From Desulfovibrio sp. DV (GTDB lineage Bacteria > Desulfobacterota > Desulfovibrionia > Desulfovibrionales > Desulfovibrionaceae): a stretch of 34,361 nucleotides of DNA. Both the position numbers and the translations under genes were made by a program. The stretch covers positions 1 to 34,361 of the forward strand of contig NZ_MLBG01000040.1 of the NCBI RefSeq assembly GCF_001936595.1. Reading direction: 5' to 3'. Positions within the stretch are counted from its first letter, which is position 1. Every line of letters begins with the position of its first letter. The notes beneath the pieces are model-generated. The model was not told the DNA's origin and made no database searches. It saw only the letters and a program-made list of their open reading frames with translations. Positions 1 through 7,372 of this stretch are shown piece after piece.

Positions 1-174
1 CCGGGCCGACCGCGGCAGGGGCGCGGCCTCGGGCCGGGCCGGCGGCAGCCAGGGTTCGGGGGCGGCGGCCCGGACGACCTGGGGGACGGCGGTGAGCAGC
101 AGCGCCAGGAGCACAGGGGCGGCCAAGACCGCACCAATTTGATCGGAGAAGGAGAGTAATCCCGGTCTTCGCAT
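1..174 (-). CDS. Secreted protein, N-terminal fragment (runs off left edge)
   Basis: The first 58 codons of a minus-strand gene are present, starting at the ATG at 174-172. An AAGGTAGG ribosome-binding site lies just upstream (about 184-191). The translation begins with Arg-Arg followed by a hydrophobic stretch rich in Ala, Val and Leu (about residues 16-32). It then becomes Pro/Ala-rich, as expected for a signal peptide followed by a low-complexity linker. The gene is divergent from the tmc operon. No domain is visible because the rest lies outside the window, so no function can be assigned. The start and direction are well supported by the ribosome-binding site and signal peptide. Confidence 0.6.
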   Translation of the reverse strand, partial: MRRPGLLSFSDQIGAVLAAPVLLALLLTAVPQVVRAAAPEPWLPPARPEAAPLPRSAR

Positions 175-241
175 GGTGGAATTTCCTACCTTGGAGCGTC
201 ATATCCCGCAGTTTTACTAGATGTATTTAAAAAATGCCCCC

Positions 242-271
242 TTGACTTCGTCGGCAAATCGTGACTAACGT
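242..271 (+). promoter_or_regulatory. Possible sigma-70-type promoter of the tmc operon
   Basis: A TTGACT hexamer at 242-247 is followed after 18 bases by TAACGT at 266-271, about 90 bases before tmcD. The -10 match is poor (3 of 6). The 186-base divergent gap (175-360) is much more AT-rich around 218-236 than its surroundings, as promoter DNA often is. No sigma-54 GG-N10-GC motif was found in the forward direction. This is a weak candidate only. Confidence 0.25.
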
Positions 272-360
272 GCGGGAGTTCACAATGTCTGTTTCCCTAG
301 CCAGGGTGTGCGATCCCGGACGCCTGCCCTGTGTGCCTTCCACCCGTCAAGGAGGTCGAT

Positions 361-1629
361 ATGTCCTTCGCGCAGTCCTGGGATTTCACGCCGGGCGCCC
401 GCGTCGTTCTCGACGATATGCGGCAATGCTCCCGTGAATACGAATGGTTGGAGGAACCCCACGTCTCGCCCGACGGCGAGCGCGTGGCCATGGTCGCAGC
501 CCTGCCTGATCCCGCGTTTTCCGTGGCGGTCAACGGCGAAGTCTGGGAAGCGACCTTTGACAAGGTTTGGTATCCCCGGTTTTCGCCCGATGGCCGCCTG
601 ACGGTCCTTGGCCAGACCGACGGCGAATGGACCATGGTGGTGGACGGCGAACCCTGGGAAGAGCAGTACGCCTACATCTGGAACACGCTCTTCTCGGCCA
701 AAGGCGACATCATTGCCGCGCCGATCCAGCAGGACGGCAAGTACGGCCTGTCCATCAACGGCACGCCCTGGGAAGAACTCTTCGACAACGCCAACCAGGT
801 GACGCTCTCGCGTGACGGAGCCGCCTCCGCCGCCGTGGTCCAGGTCAAGGCCCCGGCCCAGGCCGACATCGCGGCCTTCCAGGAAGGCATTTTCAGCGTG
901 GCCGTAAATGGAGTGGCCTGGGACTCGATTTTCGTCAACTGCTGGGCTCCGACCTTTGATCCGGCCGGGAAAAATGTCGCCACAACCATCCGCCGCTCTC
1001 TGTACGACTATTCCATTGCCGTCAACGGCAAGGCCTGGACCGGCTCCTATGCCTGCGCCTGGGGCCCGGTGTTCAACCCGGCCACGGGAGCGGTGGCTGC
1101 ACCGGTGCGCAAGGCCGGAGCCTGGGGCATGGCCATTGACGACGCCATGGCCTGGGACATCCGCTACGGCCAACTGTGGCATCAGGCCTTTTCGCCCGAC
1201 GGATCCAAGCTCGCGGCCATCGCCGCCGTCAGCTTCGGCGACTTCACCGTGGTGGTGGACAACACCCCCTGGGGCATCGTCTTCCCGGTGGTGACCGACC
1301 TGACCCCGAGCCCGGTGGGCAACCGCTTCGCCGCCCTGGCCAGCAACCACAATACGGATTTCGCCATCCTGTGCGACGGCAAGGTCTGGGACGGCCGCTA
1401 CGACATGGCCTTCCCCCCGGTATGGAGCCCTGACGCCGCCCATCTGGCCGTGGCCGTGGAGAAAGCCGGCCGTCAGACCGTGGTGGTGGACGGCAAGGCC
1501 TATCCCAAGAGCTTTGACAAGTGTTTTGCCCCGGCCTTTTCCCCGGACGGCACCCATGTGCTCATCCGGGCCGTGGCTGATGGCAAGTGTCACCGCATCG
1601 TGGCCCCGGTCGCCGCCTTCACCGGCTAG
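361..1629 (+). CDS. tmcD: TmcD, tryptophan-rich repeat subunit of the Tmc complex
   Basis: This 422-residue protein has no signal peptide or membrane segment. The ATG at 361 is chosen because AAGGAGG lies at 349-355; an in-frame GTG at 331 is upstream of that site and unlikely. The protein consists of about nine repeats of roughly 45 residues. Each has a strand ending in V-[ND]-G-x-x-W, then a W/F-x-P-x-F-[SD]-P-D-G turn, a pattern suggesting a WD40-like beta-propeller. Trp is very frequent, and TmcD of Desulfovibrio is described as the tryptophan-rich Tmc subunit. It stands 10 bases before tmcC, and the next two genes encode the other subunits. The precise role of TmcD in the complex is not clear; a scaffolding or docking role on the cytoplasmic side is inferred. 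Confidence 0.88.
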   Translation: MSFAQSWDFTPGARVVLDDMRQCSREYEWLEEPHVSPDGERVAMVAALPDPAFSVAVNGEVWEATFDKVWYPRFSPDGRLTVLGQTDGEWTMVVDGEPWEEQYAYIWNTLFSAKGDIIAAPIQQDGKYGLSINGTPWEELFDNANQVTLSRDGAASAAVVQVKAPAQADIAAFQEGIFSVAVNGVAWDSIFVNCWAPTFDPAGKNVATTIRRSLYDYSIAVNGKAWTGSYACAWGPVFNPATGAVAAPVRKAGAWGMAIDDAMAWDIRYGQLWHQAFSPDGSKLAAIAAVSFGDFTVVVDNTPWGIVFPVVTDLTPSPVGNRFAALASNHNTDFAILCDGKVWDGRYDMAFPPVWSPDAAHLAVAVEKAGRQTVVVDGKAYPKSFDKCFAPAFSPDGTHVLIRAVADGKCHRIVAPVAAFTG

Positions 1630-1639
1630 GAGGTTCTCC

Positions 1640-2299
1640 ATGCACGCCCTGTTTGATCTCGCCGTCGGCCCCCTGGCTTGGCTGGCGTTTGCCCTGTTCA
1701 TCCTCGGCTCGGCCTACCGGCTCATGGCCATGCGCGCCCTGGCGTTCAAAAAAGACGCCTCGTTTGTGGCCTACATCAGCTGGCCCCATGCCCTGAAATC
1801 CCTGGCCCACTGGATCACCCCGTTCGGGGCGCTCGGGTGGCGGGAAAACCCCGGCATCACCGTTGTCACCTTTGCCTTCCACATCTGCCTGTTCCTGGTG
1901 CCCCTGTTCCTCATGGGCCATATCGCCCTGTTCGACACCTTCCGCGGCTGGTCCTGGCCGGCCCTGCCGGGCGACGTGGCCGACGCCTTGTCCATCGTTG
2001 TCGTTCTCGCCTGCCTCTACTTCCTGTGGCGGCGTCTGGCCGTCCCGGAAGTCCGCTTCATCACCCGCACCCACGACTGGCTGGTGCTGGCCCTGGTCGG
2101 CGCGACCTTTCTGACCGGCGTCCTGGCCTATCACCGTATCGGCGACAACCTCGTCGTGACCACGCTGCACATCCTGTGCGGCGAGGCCATGCTCGTCGCC
2201 ATCCCGTTCACGAGGCTTTCCCACATGCTGTTCGGATTTTTCAGCCGCGGCTACATCGCCTCGGAATTCGGGTCCGTCAGACACGCCAAGGACTGGTAA
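1640..2299 (+). CDS. tmcC: TmcC, membrane cytochrome b-like subunit of Tmc
   Basis: This 219-residue integral membrane protein has an AGGAGG site at 1628-1633 that overlaps the tmcD stop codon, so translation is probably coupled. Hydrophobic segments occur near residues 8-26, 74-98, 113-131, 146-164 and 175-197, giving about five membrane helices as in the NarI/DsrM-type cytochrome b family. Histidines within or near helices (for example in HALKSLAHW, FHICLF, AYHRIG and LHILCG) are candidate heme b ligands. Known Tmc complexes use this subunit to pass electrons between periplasmic TmcA and cytoplasmic TmcB, probably with menaquinone. The identity rests on fold, size and the neighbouring tmcB and tmcA. 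Confidence 0.88.
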   Translation: MHALFDLAVGPLAWLAFALFILGSAYRLMAMRALAFKKDASFVAYISWPHALKSLAHWITPFGALGWRENPGITVVTFAFHICLFLVPLFLMGHIALFDTFRGWSWPALPGDVADALSIVVVLACLYFLWRRLAVPEVRFITRTHDWLVLALVGATFLTGVLAYHRIGDNLVVTTLHILCGEAMLVAIPFTRLSHMLFGFFSRGYIASEFGSVRHAKDW

Positions 2300-2314
2300 C
2301 CGCCGGAGGATGTC

Positions 2315-3634
2315 ATGAACACCATTGCCGATCGTCTTATCGAGGACGTGGGGCTCAGACGCGGCGTCGACCGCCTGACCCCGGAAAAAATACAGAAAGT
2401 CTTCAAGGAACTCGTGGCCGGCGAATGCGGCGCGCGGATGAAGACCTACATGGAAACCTGCGTGCGCTGCGGCATGTGCGCCAAGGCCTGCCACTATTAC
2501 CTGTCGCACAAAGACCCGAGCTACACCCCGGTGGCCAAGGTCAGCCAGACCATGTGGCGGTTGTTTGACAACGACGGCAAGGTCGATCCCGCACTGATCT
2601 ACCAATGCGCCCAGGTCGCCTATACCGAGTGCAACCTCTGCCGCCGCTGCATCCACTACTGTCCGCTGGGCATCGACACCGGCTACATCATAAGCGTCGT
2701 CAGACGCCTGTGCCACAAGCTCGGCGTCACCCCCCAGTACATCCAGGACACCGCCCACAGCCACTCGGCCACCATGAACCAGATGTGGGTCAAGGACGAC
2801 GAATGGCCCGACACCCTGCAGTGGCAGGAAGAGGAAGCCCGCGAGGAATTCCCGGGGCTGCGCATTCCGCTCGATGTCGAGGGCGCGGACTTCATGTACT
2901 CCGTCATCGCCCCGGAACCCAAGTTCCGCACCCAGCTCATCTATCAGGCAGCGGCCATCTTCCACGCCGCCGGCGTATCCTGGACCATGCCCGCCACCCC
3001 GGGCTGGGACAACTCCAACATGGCCATGTTCACCGGCGACTCGGAAATCATGGCCAGAATCGAGCGCGCCCATTACGAAGCGGCCCAGCGGTTGCGCGTC
3101 AAGCGCATCGTCATGGGCGAGTGCGGCCACGCCTTCCGGGCCGTCTACGACGTCGGCAACCGCTGGCTCGGCTGGAAATGGCATCCCGTGCCGGTGGTCC
3201 ACTCCGTGGAATTCTTCTGGCAGCTCATCCAGGAAGGCCGCATCAAGCTGACCCACAAGTTTGCCGACCCCGTCACCATCCATGACCCCTGCAACATCAT
3301 CCGGGGCCGCGGCCTCATGGACAAGCTGCGCGAGGTGGTCCACTTCCTGTGCGACAACGTGGTGGAGATGTCCCCCAACCGCGAGCACAACCTGTGCTGC
3401 TGCGCCGGCGGCGGCGTCATCAACTGCGGGCCTCCGTTTAAAAATGTCCGCATCGTCGGCAACTCCATCAAGGCCGAACAGCTCAAGGCCACCGGCGTCC
3501 ACTGGTGCATCGCCCCCTGCCACAACTGCCATGGCGGCCTGGACGATATCATCAGCAAGTTCGGCCTGGAAATGCACACCAAGTTCCTGGGCGACCTCAT
3601 CTATGAACTCATGGAGAAGCCCGAGGCCGAGTAA
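2315..3634 (+). CDS. tmcB: TmcB, iron-sulfur / HdrD-like subunit of Tmc
   Basis: This is a 439-residue cytoplasmic protein with a GGAGG site 6 bases before the ATG. Two [4Fe-4S] ferredoxin motifs are visible: C49-x2-C52-x2-C55-x3-C59 and C106-x2-C109-x2-C112-x3-C116. The C-terminal half resembles HdrD-type CCG cysteine domains, with HDPCNIIRGRG, a CCCAGGG cluster and a final CxxCHGG element. Such domains bind a special [4Fe-4S] cluster in heterodisulfide reductases. In Tmc this subunit is the cytoplasmic electron carrier. No signal peptide is present, in agreement with that location. It follows tmcC by 15 bases. Confidence 0.92.
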   Translation: MNTIADRLIEDVGLRRGVDRLTPEKIQKVFKELVAGECGARMKTYMETCVRCGMCAKACHYYLSHKDPSYTPVAKVSQTMWRLFDNDGKVDPALIYQCAQVAYTECNLCRRCIHYCPLGIDTGYIISVVRRLCHKLGVTPQYIQDTAHSHSATMNQMWVKDDEWPDTLQWQEEEAREEFPGLRIPLDVEGADFMYSVIAPEPKFRTQLIYQAAAIFHAAGVSWTMPATPGWDNSNMAMFTGDSEIMARIERAHYEAAQRLRVKRIVMGECGHAFRAVYDVGNRWLGWKWHPVPVVHSVEFFWQLIQEGRIKLTHKFADPVTIHDPCNIIRGRGLMDKLREVVHFLCDNVVEMSPNREHNLCCCAGGGVINCGPPFKNVRIVGNSIKAEQLKATGVHWCIAPCHNCHGGLDDIISKFGLEMHTKFLGDLIYELMEKPEAE

Positions 3635-3657
3635 CCCGGCGCGCAGGAGAAACCGAC

Positions 3658-4053
3658 ATGAAACGATCACCCCTTATGCCCCTGGCGCTGCTGGTCCTTG
3701 TCGCCGCCGTCCTCCTGGCGGCTCCGGCCATGAGCCAGCAGGACATGACCACCGTGCCGACCGAAGGGTTTAAAAAAACCACCCGGCCGCCGGCGGCCTT
3801 TGCCCACGACGCCCATAACGAAAAAGCCGGGCTGTCCGACTGCACGGCCTGCCACCACGGCGAAAAAGACGGCAAGCGCGACCCCAGCGCCGACACCGCG
3901 GGCATCCCCTGCTCGGATTGCCACACCGCCGTGGCCGCGCCCGGCAAGACGCCGCTCATGCGGGCCTTTCACCGCCAGTGCATGGGCTGCCACATGGACA
4001 AGAAGAAGGGTCCGGTCACCTGCGGCGACTGCCACGTGCCGGCCAAGAAGTAG
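3658..4053 (+). CDS. tmcA: TmcA, type II tetraheme cytochrome c3
   Basis: This is a 131-residue periplasmic cytochrome. A Sec signal peptide covers residues 1-27 (Lys-Arg, a long Leu/Ala/Val core, then PAMSQ). Four heme-binding sites are present: CTACH 62-66, CSDCH 85-89, CMGCH 108-112 and CGDCH 122-126. Extra histidines H50, H53, H67 and H105 are likely sixth ligands, as in cytochrome c3. All four sites are CxxCH, whereas classical type I c3 usually has some CxxxxCH sites. TmcA receives electrons from periplasmic hydrogenase via type I c3 and passes them to TmcC. It is the last gene of the operon, with a strong terminator 30 bases downstream. An AGGAG site precedes the start. Confidence 0.93.
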   Translation: MKRSPLMPLALLVLVAAVLLAAPAMSQQDMTTVPTEGFKKTTRPPAAFAHDAHNEKAGLSDCTACHHGEKDGKRDPSADTAGIPCSDCHTAVAAPGKTPLMRAFHRQCMGCHMDKKKGPVTCGDCHVPAKK

Positions 4054-4083
4054 CCCGCCTGCCCGGGGCTTTGCGCAAGCGCA

Positions 4084-4119
4084 AAAGGCGCGGCCGGGAA
4101 ACCGGTCGCGCCTTTTTTT
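4084..4119 (+). terminator. Rho-independent terminator of tmcDCBA
   Basis: A 14-base stem (4084-4097 with 4102-4115, one G-T pair) closes a GAAA loop and is followed by a run of seven T (4113-4119). It lies 30 bases after the tmcA stop codon, so it ends the operon. Confidence 0.93.
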
Positions 4120-4276
4120 GCACTGTGCCGCAGGAACCGACAGTGGCTTCAGGGACGGGCAAACGGGCGCGGCAACAAGCGCGCGAGCAGCAACGGTTAC
4201 GACCCCGGCCCCTTTTCCTGCGCGACTTCCGCTCGTCGACGTGACGGCGCGCCGGGTCAGATCACATGCACCCCTT

Positions 4277-4344
4277 GTGGGTTTCCAAAGGGTGTCAGTC
4301 CCTTTGGCCGCCGGAGGCATTCTCCCGCTTCCCCCGTTCTCCCG
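4277..4344 (+). repeat. Dispersed palindromic repeat, copy A
   Basis: The unit is GTGGG, then a CCAAAGGG/CCCTTTGG hairpin (4285-4292 with 4300-4307), then GCCGCCGGAGGCAT and a C/T-rich tail. It matches copy B (13531-13593, opposite orientation) closely across the whole length and copy C (6064-6112) more loosely. All three lie between genes. Confidence 0.75.
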
Positions 4345-4389
4345 GCCGCCGGAGGCCTCTTCCACGTAAAACCTCTTCAAAAACCCTCT

Positions 4390-4405
4390 TGGAACCATTT
4401 TTGCT
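4390..4405 (+). promoter_or_regulatory. Sigma-54-type (-24/-12) promoter
   Basis: TGGAAC at 4390-4395 and TTGCT at 4401-4405 give the exact GG-N10-GC spacing of an RpoN promoter. The -12 element matches TTGCW fully and the -24 element matches 5 of 7 bases. The expected start of transcription is about 20 bases before the ATG at 4435. Confidence 0.65.
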
Positions 4406-4434
4406 TGCCCATCCGGCAAACCCAGGAAGGCGCC

Positions 4435-5388
4435 ATGCCCAAACCGTTTTTCACACTCCTGGCCGGGCTGCTGGCCATTGCCGGCCTGTCATTTCCGGTC
4501 CTGGCCCAAGACACGTTCCGGACGAACAGGCGGCCGGCGGCATCGACCTATGGGCCGCCGCCGGAGGCGCAGCCCGGCCTGTCGGCTGCGCCGGCGTCCC
4601 GGCAACCGGCCCCGGCCGGGCCTGAGCCAACCGCCCCCGGCCCGGACAGCCCGGAAGTGCGGCGTCAGGTTTCCGACGCCCGGGTCCTGTCCGCCGCCAC
4701 CACCTGCTTCTACGGTCCCCACATCGACCAGGGCCAGGCCAAGCGGCTGTGCCGCTATCAGGCCCGGGGCCGGCTGCTCGACAATGCCGCGGCCCAGCTC
4801 GGGGCTGATCCGGCCGTGGCCCGGACCAAAGTGGCGCCGCCTGACCTGCGGGCCTTTGCCGACAGCCTGCTGACCGTGTCCGTGGCCGACGAGGAGGTGC
4901 GCCCGACGCCTGACGGGCTGGCCGTGCGCCTGACCCTTCGGGCCGAGATCGAACCCGGCACGCTGGAGCAGCGGCTGGCCGCCTTTGCCGGCAATCCCGA
5001 ACTGCGCGCCGCCGCCCTGGCTGAAACCGCGGTGCGCGACCGGCAGGCCGGCGAGGCCCGCATGGCTGCCGTGCCCTTTGGCGCGGACCGCGAATTCCGG
5101 GCCAGGGAAATGGAGCACGACATGCGTGAGGACGCCGCCTTTGCCGAGCGGCGGCTGATGCCGGGCATGTCGATTACCCAGGTCAAGGAGCTGCTCGGCA
5201 ATCCGGCCACGGTCAAACAGGCCGTCCTTGGACCGGAGAGCTATCTCTGCGCCAGCTACGGCCGAATATGGGTGGTCTTCCGGGACGGGGTGGTGAGCTG
5301 TCTGCGCAGCCGGCTCGATTACGTGCGCCGCTACGACACGGATTGCCACTGTGCCGGTAATTACTCGACGATTCTTAAAAACGACTAG
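4435..5388 (+). CDS. Secreted protein with C-terminal BamE/SmpA-like domain
   Basis: This is a 317-residue protein of unknown role. The ATG at 4435 has an AGGAAGG site at 4424-4430. A Sec signal peptide ends near residue 25 (FPVLAQ). Residues 30-75 are Pro/Ala-rich. Residues 80-175 form a mixed alpha/beta region with an isolated cysteine pair (C91, C106) that may form a disulfide in the periplasm. Residues 238-292 (RLMPGMSITQVKELLGNP, then a strand with IWVVFRDGVVSC) resemble the BamE/SmpA fold, where the motif MxxxxVxxLLGxP is typical. Two further cysteines (C304, C306) lie near the end. The gene stands alone behind a sigma-54-like promoter, suggesting control by an RpoN activator. An envelope or assembly role is inferred only from the fold. 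Confidence 0.75.
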   Translation: MPKPFFTLLAGLLAIAGLSFPVLAQDTFRTNRRPAASTYGPPPEAQPGLSAAPASRQPAPAGPEPTAPGPDSPEVRRQVSDARVLSAATTCFYGPHIDQGQAKRLCRYQARGRLLDNAAAQLGADPAVARTKVAPPDLRAFADSLLTVSVADEEVRPTPDGLAVRLTLRAEIEPGTLEQRLAAFAGNPELRAAALAETAVRDRQAGEARMAAVPFGADREFRAREMEHDMREDAAFAERRLMPGMSITQVKELLGNPATVKQAVLGPESYLCASYGRIWVVFRDGVVSCLRSRLDYVRRYDTDCHCAGNYSTILKND

Positions 5389-5401
5389 AAGTTAGCTCTC
5401 C

Positions 5402-5431
5402 TTGACAGGTAGGGCGGGCGACCGCTAGAAA
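5402..5431 (+). promoter_or_regulatory. Sigma-70-type promoter of the response regulator gene
   Basis: A perfect TTGACA at 5402-5407 is separated by 18 bases from TAGAAA at 5426-5431 (4 of 6 match). It lies about 65 bases before the start codon at 5495. Confidence 0.5.
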
Positions 5432-5494
5432 ACCAGTCGGCCGTCTATCATCAACCCTCGACGTTTCCCGCACATCCACCCCGCCGGAGGAATC

Positions 5495-5908
5495 ATGAGG
5501 GCGCTTATTGTCGATGACGATTTTTACAGCAGAAGCTTTCTTGAATACATTCTGCACCCTTACGCACAGTGCGACGCCGCCGTGAACGGCGAGGACGCCA
5601 TCATGGTCTTCCAGAAGGCCCTGGAAGACGGCAAGCCCTACGGGCTGGTCTTCATGGACCTGCTCATGCCGGTCATCGACGGTCCCCGGGCGCTCAAGGA
5701 AATCCGCGAAATCGAAAAAGATTTCGGCCTCACCCAGGACACCTGCTGCAAGGTGGTCATCACCTCGGTGCTCGAAGACGGCGAGGACACCCACAATGCC
5801 ATGTATCTTGGCGGGGCGACCTCGTTTCTGCAAAAGCCGGTGGACGAAAAATCCATCATGGCCGAACTGCACCGCCTGGGCTGCCTGCCGCCCGGGACCG
5901 AAGACTGA
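5495..5908 (+). CDS. Single-domain response regulator (CheY-like)
   Basis: This 137-residue protein is only a receiver domain. The acidic pocket is D7-D9, the phosphorylatable aspartate is D55 in VFMDLLMPVIDG, the switch residue is T90 or S91, and the conserved lysine is K114 in FLQKP. No output domain follows, so it probably acts by binding a partner protein, as CheY or Spo0F do. A GGAGG site precedes the ATG by 4 bases. No kinase gene is adjacent, so the partner is unknown; the histidine kinase at 26453-28099 is one candidate but lies 20 kb away. The gene appears to be transcribed alone. Confidence 0.9.
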   Translation: MRALIVDDDFYSRSFLEYILHPYAQCDAAVNGEDAIMVFQKALEDGKPYGLVFMDLLMPVIDGPRALKEIREIEKDFGLTQDTCCKVVITSVLEDGEDTHNAMYLGGATSFLQKPVDEKSIMAELHRLGCLPPGTED

Positions 5909-5985
5909 GCCGCTTCAACTGAGGCTGCGGCCTGGCGATTCCTGGCGTGCCGCCCGGGTTTTCGAGCCCGTGCCGCACTCCGACA

Positions 5986-6016
5986 GGGCAGGGCCGGTCC
6001 CCAAACGGCCCTGCCC
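5986..6016 (+). terminator. Strong hairpin after the response regulator gene (possible terminator)
   Basis: GGGCAGGGCCG (5986-5996) pairs perfectly with CGGCCCTGCCC (6006-6016) around a 9-base loop. No T-run follows, so it may be a stability hairpin rather than an intrinsic terminator. Confidence 0.4.
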
Positions 6017-6063
6017 GGAACCGAGGCCGACCAGCCACTGACCCGGCCTGGCCCAAGGGCGGG

Positions 6064-6112
6064 CCAAGGGCCGCGCCCCTTGGCCGCCGCAGACTTTCCC
6101 CGCCCCTTTTCT
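6064..6112 (+). repeat. Dispersed palindromic repeat, copy C (degenerate)
   Basis: A CCAAGGG/CCCTTGG hairpin (6064-6070 with 6077-6083) is followed by GCCGCCGCAGACTTTCCC and a C-rich tail. It has the same architecture and orientation as copy A, with several substitutions. It fills the gap between the response regulator and the oxidoreductase gene. Confidence 0.55.
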
Positions 6113-6178
6113 CCTAACGCCCCAAACGATTTTCCCCGCCCATCTTCCCGTGGCCGCTCCCTTGGCGTAGAACAGGCC

Positions 6179-7372
6179 ATGCGCCCAAAACGCCTCATCC
6201 TGGCCGGCGGCGGCCATGTCCATCTGCCGGTCCTGGCCCGGCTGGCCGATTTCCAGGCGGCCGGCATCGACATCCTGTGCATCGCCCCGGGGCCGTACCT
6301 GGCCTATTCCGGCATGGGGCCGGGCCTTTTGGCCGGCCGCTACGCCCTGTCCGAGCTGCGCTTCCCCATTGCCGCCAGGCTGAACCGGCCCGGAGGGGCC
6401 TTTGTCCGGGGCACGGTGTCGGCCATCGACCCGGTGGCCCGGCACATCGTTCTCCAGGACGGGCGGGTGGTTCCCTATGACGCGGCCAGCTTCGGCATCG
6501 GCAGCCGGGTCGTGCCGGATTTTCCGGTCACCTTCGGGCCGGGGGAGCCGGGCGCGACCCTCTATCCGGTCAAACCCATCGAGAATCTGCTTCTGGCCCG
6601 CCAGGACATCCTGGCCCGGGCGCGAGACGGGGCTGCGGTTAGGGTGCTGGTGGCCGGCGGCGGCGCTGCGGGATTCGAGGTGGCGGCGGGGGTGTTGGGA
6701 CTTTTTGACGCCATCGGGCTGGACAGGGGGAGCGTGGCCGTGGCCGCGCCCCGAGGGCTCTTGCCGGGCTGGCCCGGACGGGCCGTCGCCCTGGCCGAAG
6801 CCTCGCTTGCCCGGCGCAAGGCTTGCCTCATCCCGGCCCGGATGGTCGGGCTTTGCGGGGAAACGGCCCATTTTTCCGACGGCACGGCCCGGGTCTGCGA
6901 CATCGTCCTGGTGGCCACCGGGACCCGGCCGCCCGGCCTTTTCACCGCTTGCGGCCTGTCGGCCGAGCCGGGCGGCGGCCTGACCGTCTCGGCCTGCCTG
7001 CAAAGCCCGGTTCATCCCGACATTTTCGGCGGCGGCGACTGCATCCACTTCGGCCCCAGGCCACTGCCCCGAGCCGGGGTCTATGCCGTGCGCCAGGGGC
7101 CGGTCCTGGCTGCAAATCTCCTGGCCTTTCTCACCGGGGGCCGGCTCACAGCCTTTAGCGACACCGGTAAAAACTATCTGGCGCTTTTAAACTGCGGCGA
7201 CGGCCGGGCGATTTTGCGCAAGGGGCCGTTTGTGGCCGAAGGAGCCTGGGTCATGGCCCTTAAGGACTGGATCGACCGGCGGTTTATGCGGTCGTTTCCG
7301 CTTCGGCCGCAGCCTCGGCCCCCTGGATCGGACACGGGGCGAGGGCATGAAGCGGGCTTCCCACCACCGTGA
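6179..7372 (+). CDS. FAD-dependent pyridine nucleotide-disulfide oxidoreductase, SelD-N-terminal type
   Basis: This 397-residue flavoprotein belongs to the NDH-2-like family that is often fused to the N-terminus of selenophosphate synthetase (SelD); here it stands alone. The N-terminal FAD site has the typical LILAGGGHVHLPVL signature (residues 6-19). A second dinucleotide site, VLVAGGGAAGFEVA, lies near residues 156-169. The motif IVLVATGTRPP and the FAD-contacting IFGGGDCIHF follow. The recognisable family end is near KDWIDRRFM; the last 24 or so residues are Pro/Arg-rich and arise from an 89-base overlap with the convergent gene. The ribosome-binding site is weak. Substrates are unknown; a link with selenium metabolism is suggested by the family but not shown here. 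Confidence 0.8.
   Translation: MRPKRLILAGGGHVHLPVLARLADFQAAGIDILCIAPGPYLAYSGMGPGLLAGRYALSELRFPIAARLNRPGGAFVRGTVSAIDPVARHIVLQDGRVVPYDAASFGIGSRVVPDFPVTFGPGEPGATLYPVKPIENLLLARQDILARARDGAAVRVLVAGGGAAGFEVAAGVLGLFDAIGLDRGSVAVAAPRGLLPGWPGRAVALAEASLARRKACLIPARMVGLCGETAHFSDGTARVCDIVLVATGTRPPGLFTACGLSAEPGGGLTVSACLQSPVHPDIFGGGDCIHFGPRPLPRAGVYAVRQGPVLAANLLAFLTGGRLTAFSDTGKNYLALLNCGDGRAILRKGPFVAEGAWVMALKDWIDRRFMRSFPLRPQPRPPGSDTGRGHEAGFPPP

Larger units (their letters stand above)
4120..4434. other. Gene-free stretch between tmcA and the next gene
   Basis: No convincing coding region is seen in these 315 bases. They hold a copy of a dispersed palindromic repeat (4277-4344), a partial echo of the repeat's GCCGCCGGAGGC core near 4345-4357, and a sigma-54-like promoter (4390-4405). 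The part from 4120 to 4276 shows nothing recognisable. Confidence 0.6.

Noticed and set aside
280-1701. A 473-codon open frame opposite tmcD
   Set aside because: It is an antisense shadow of a GC-rich gene; tmcD has the ribosome-binding site, repeats and operon context.
1619-3670. A 683-codon open frame opposite tmcC and tmcB
   Set aside because: It spans two well-recognised genes on the other strand and has no domain of its own.
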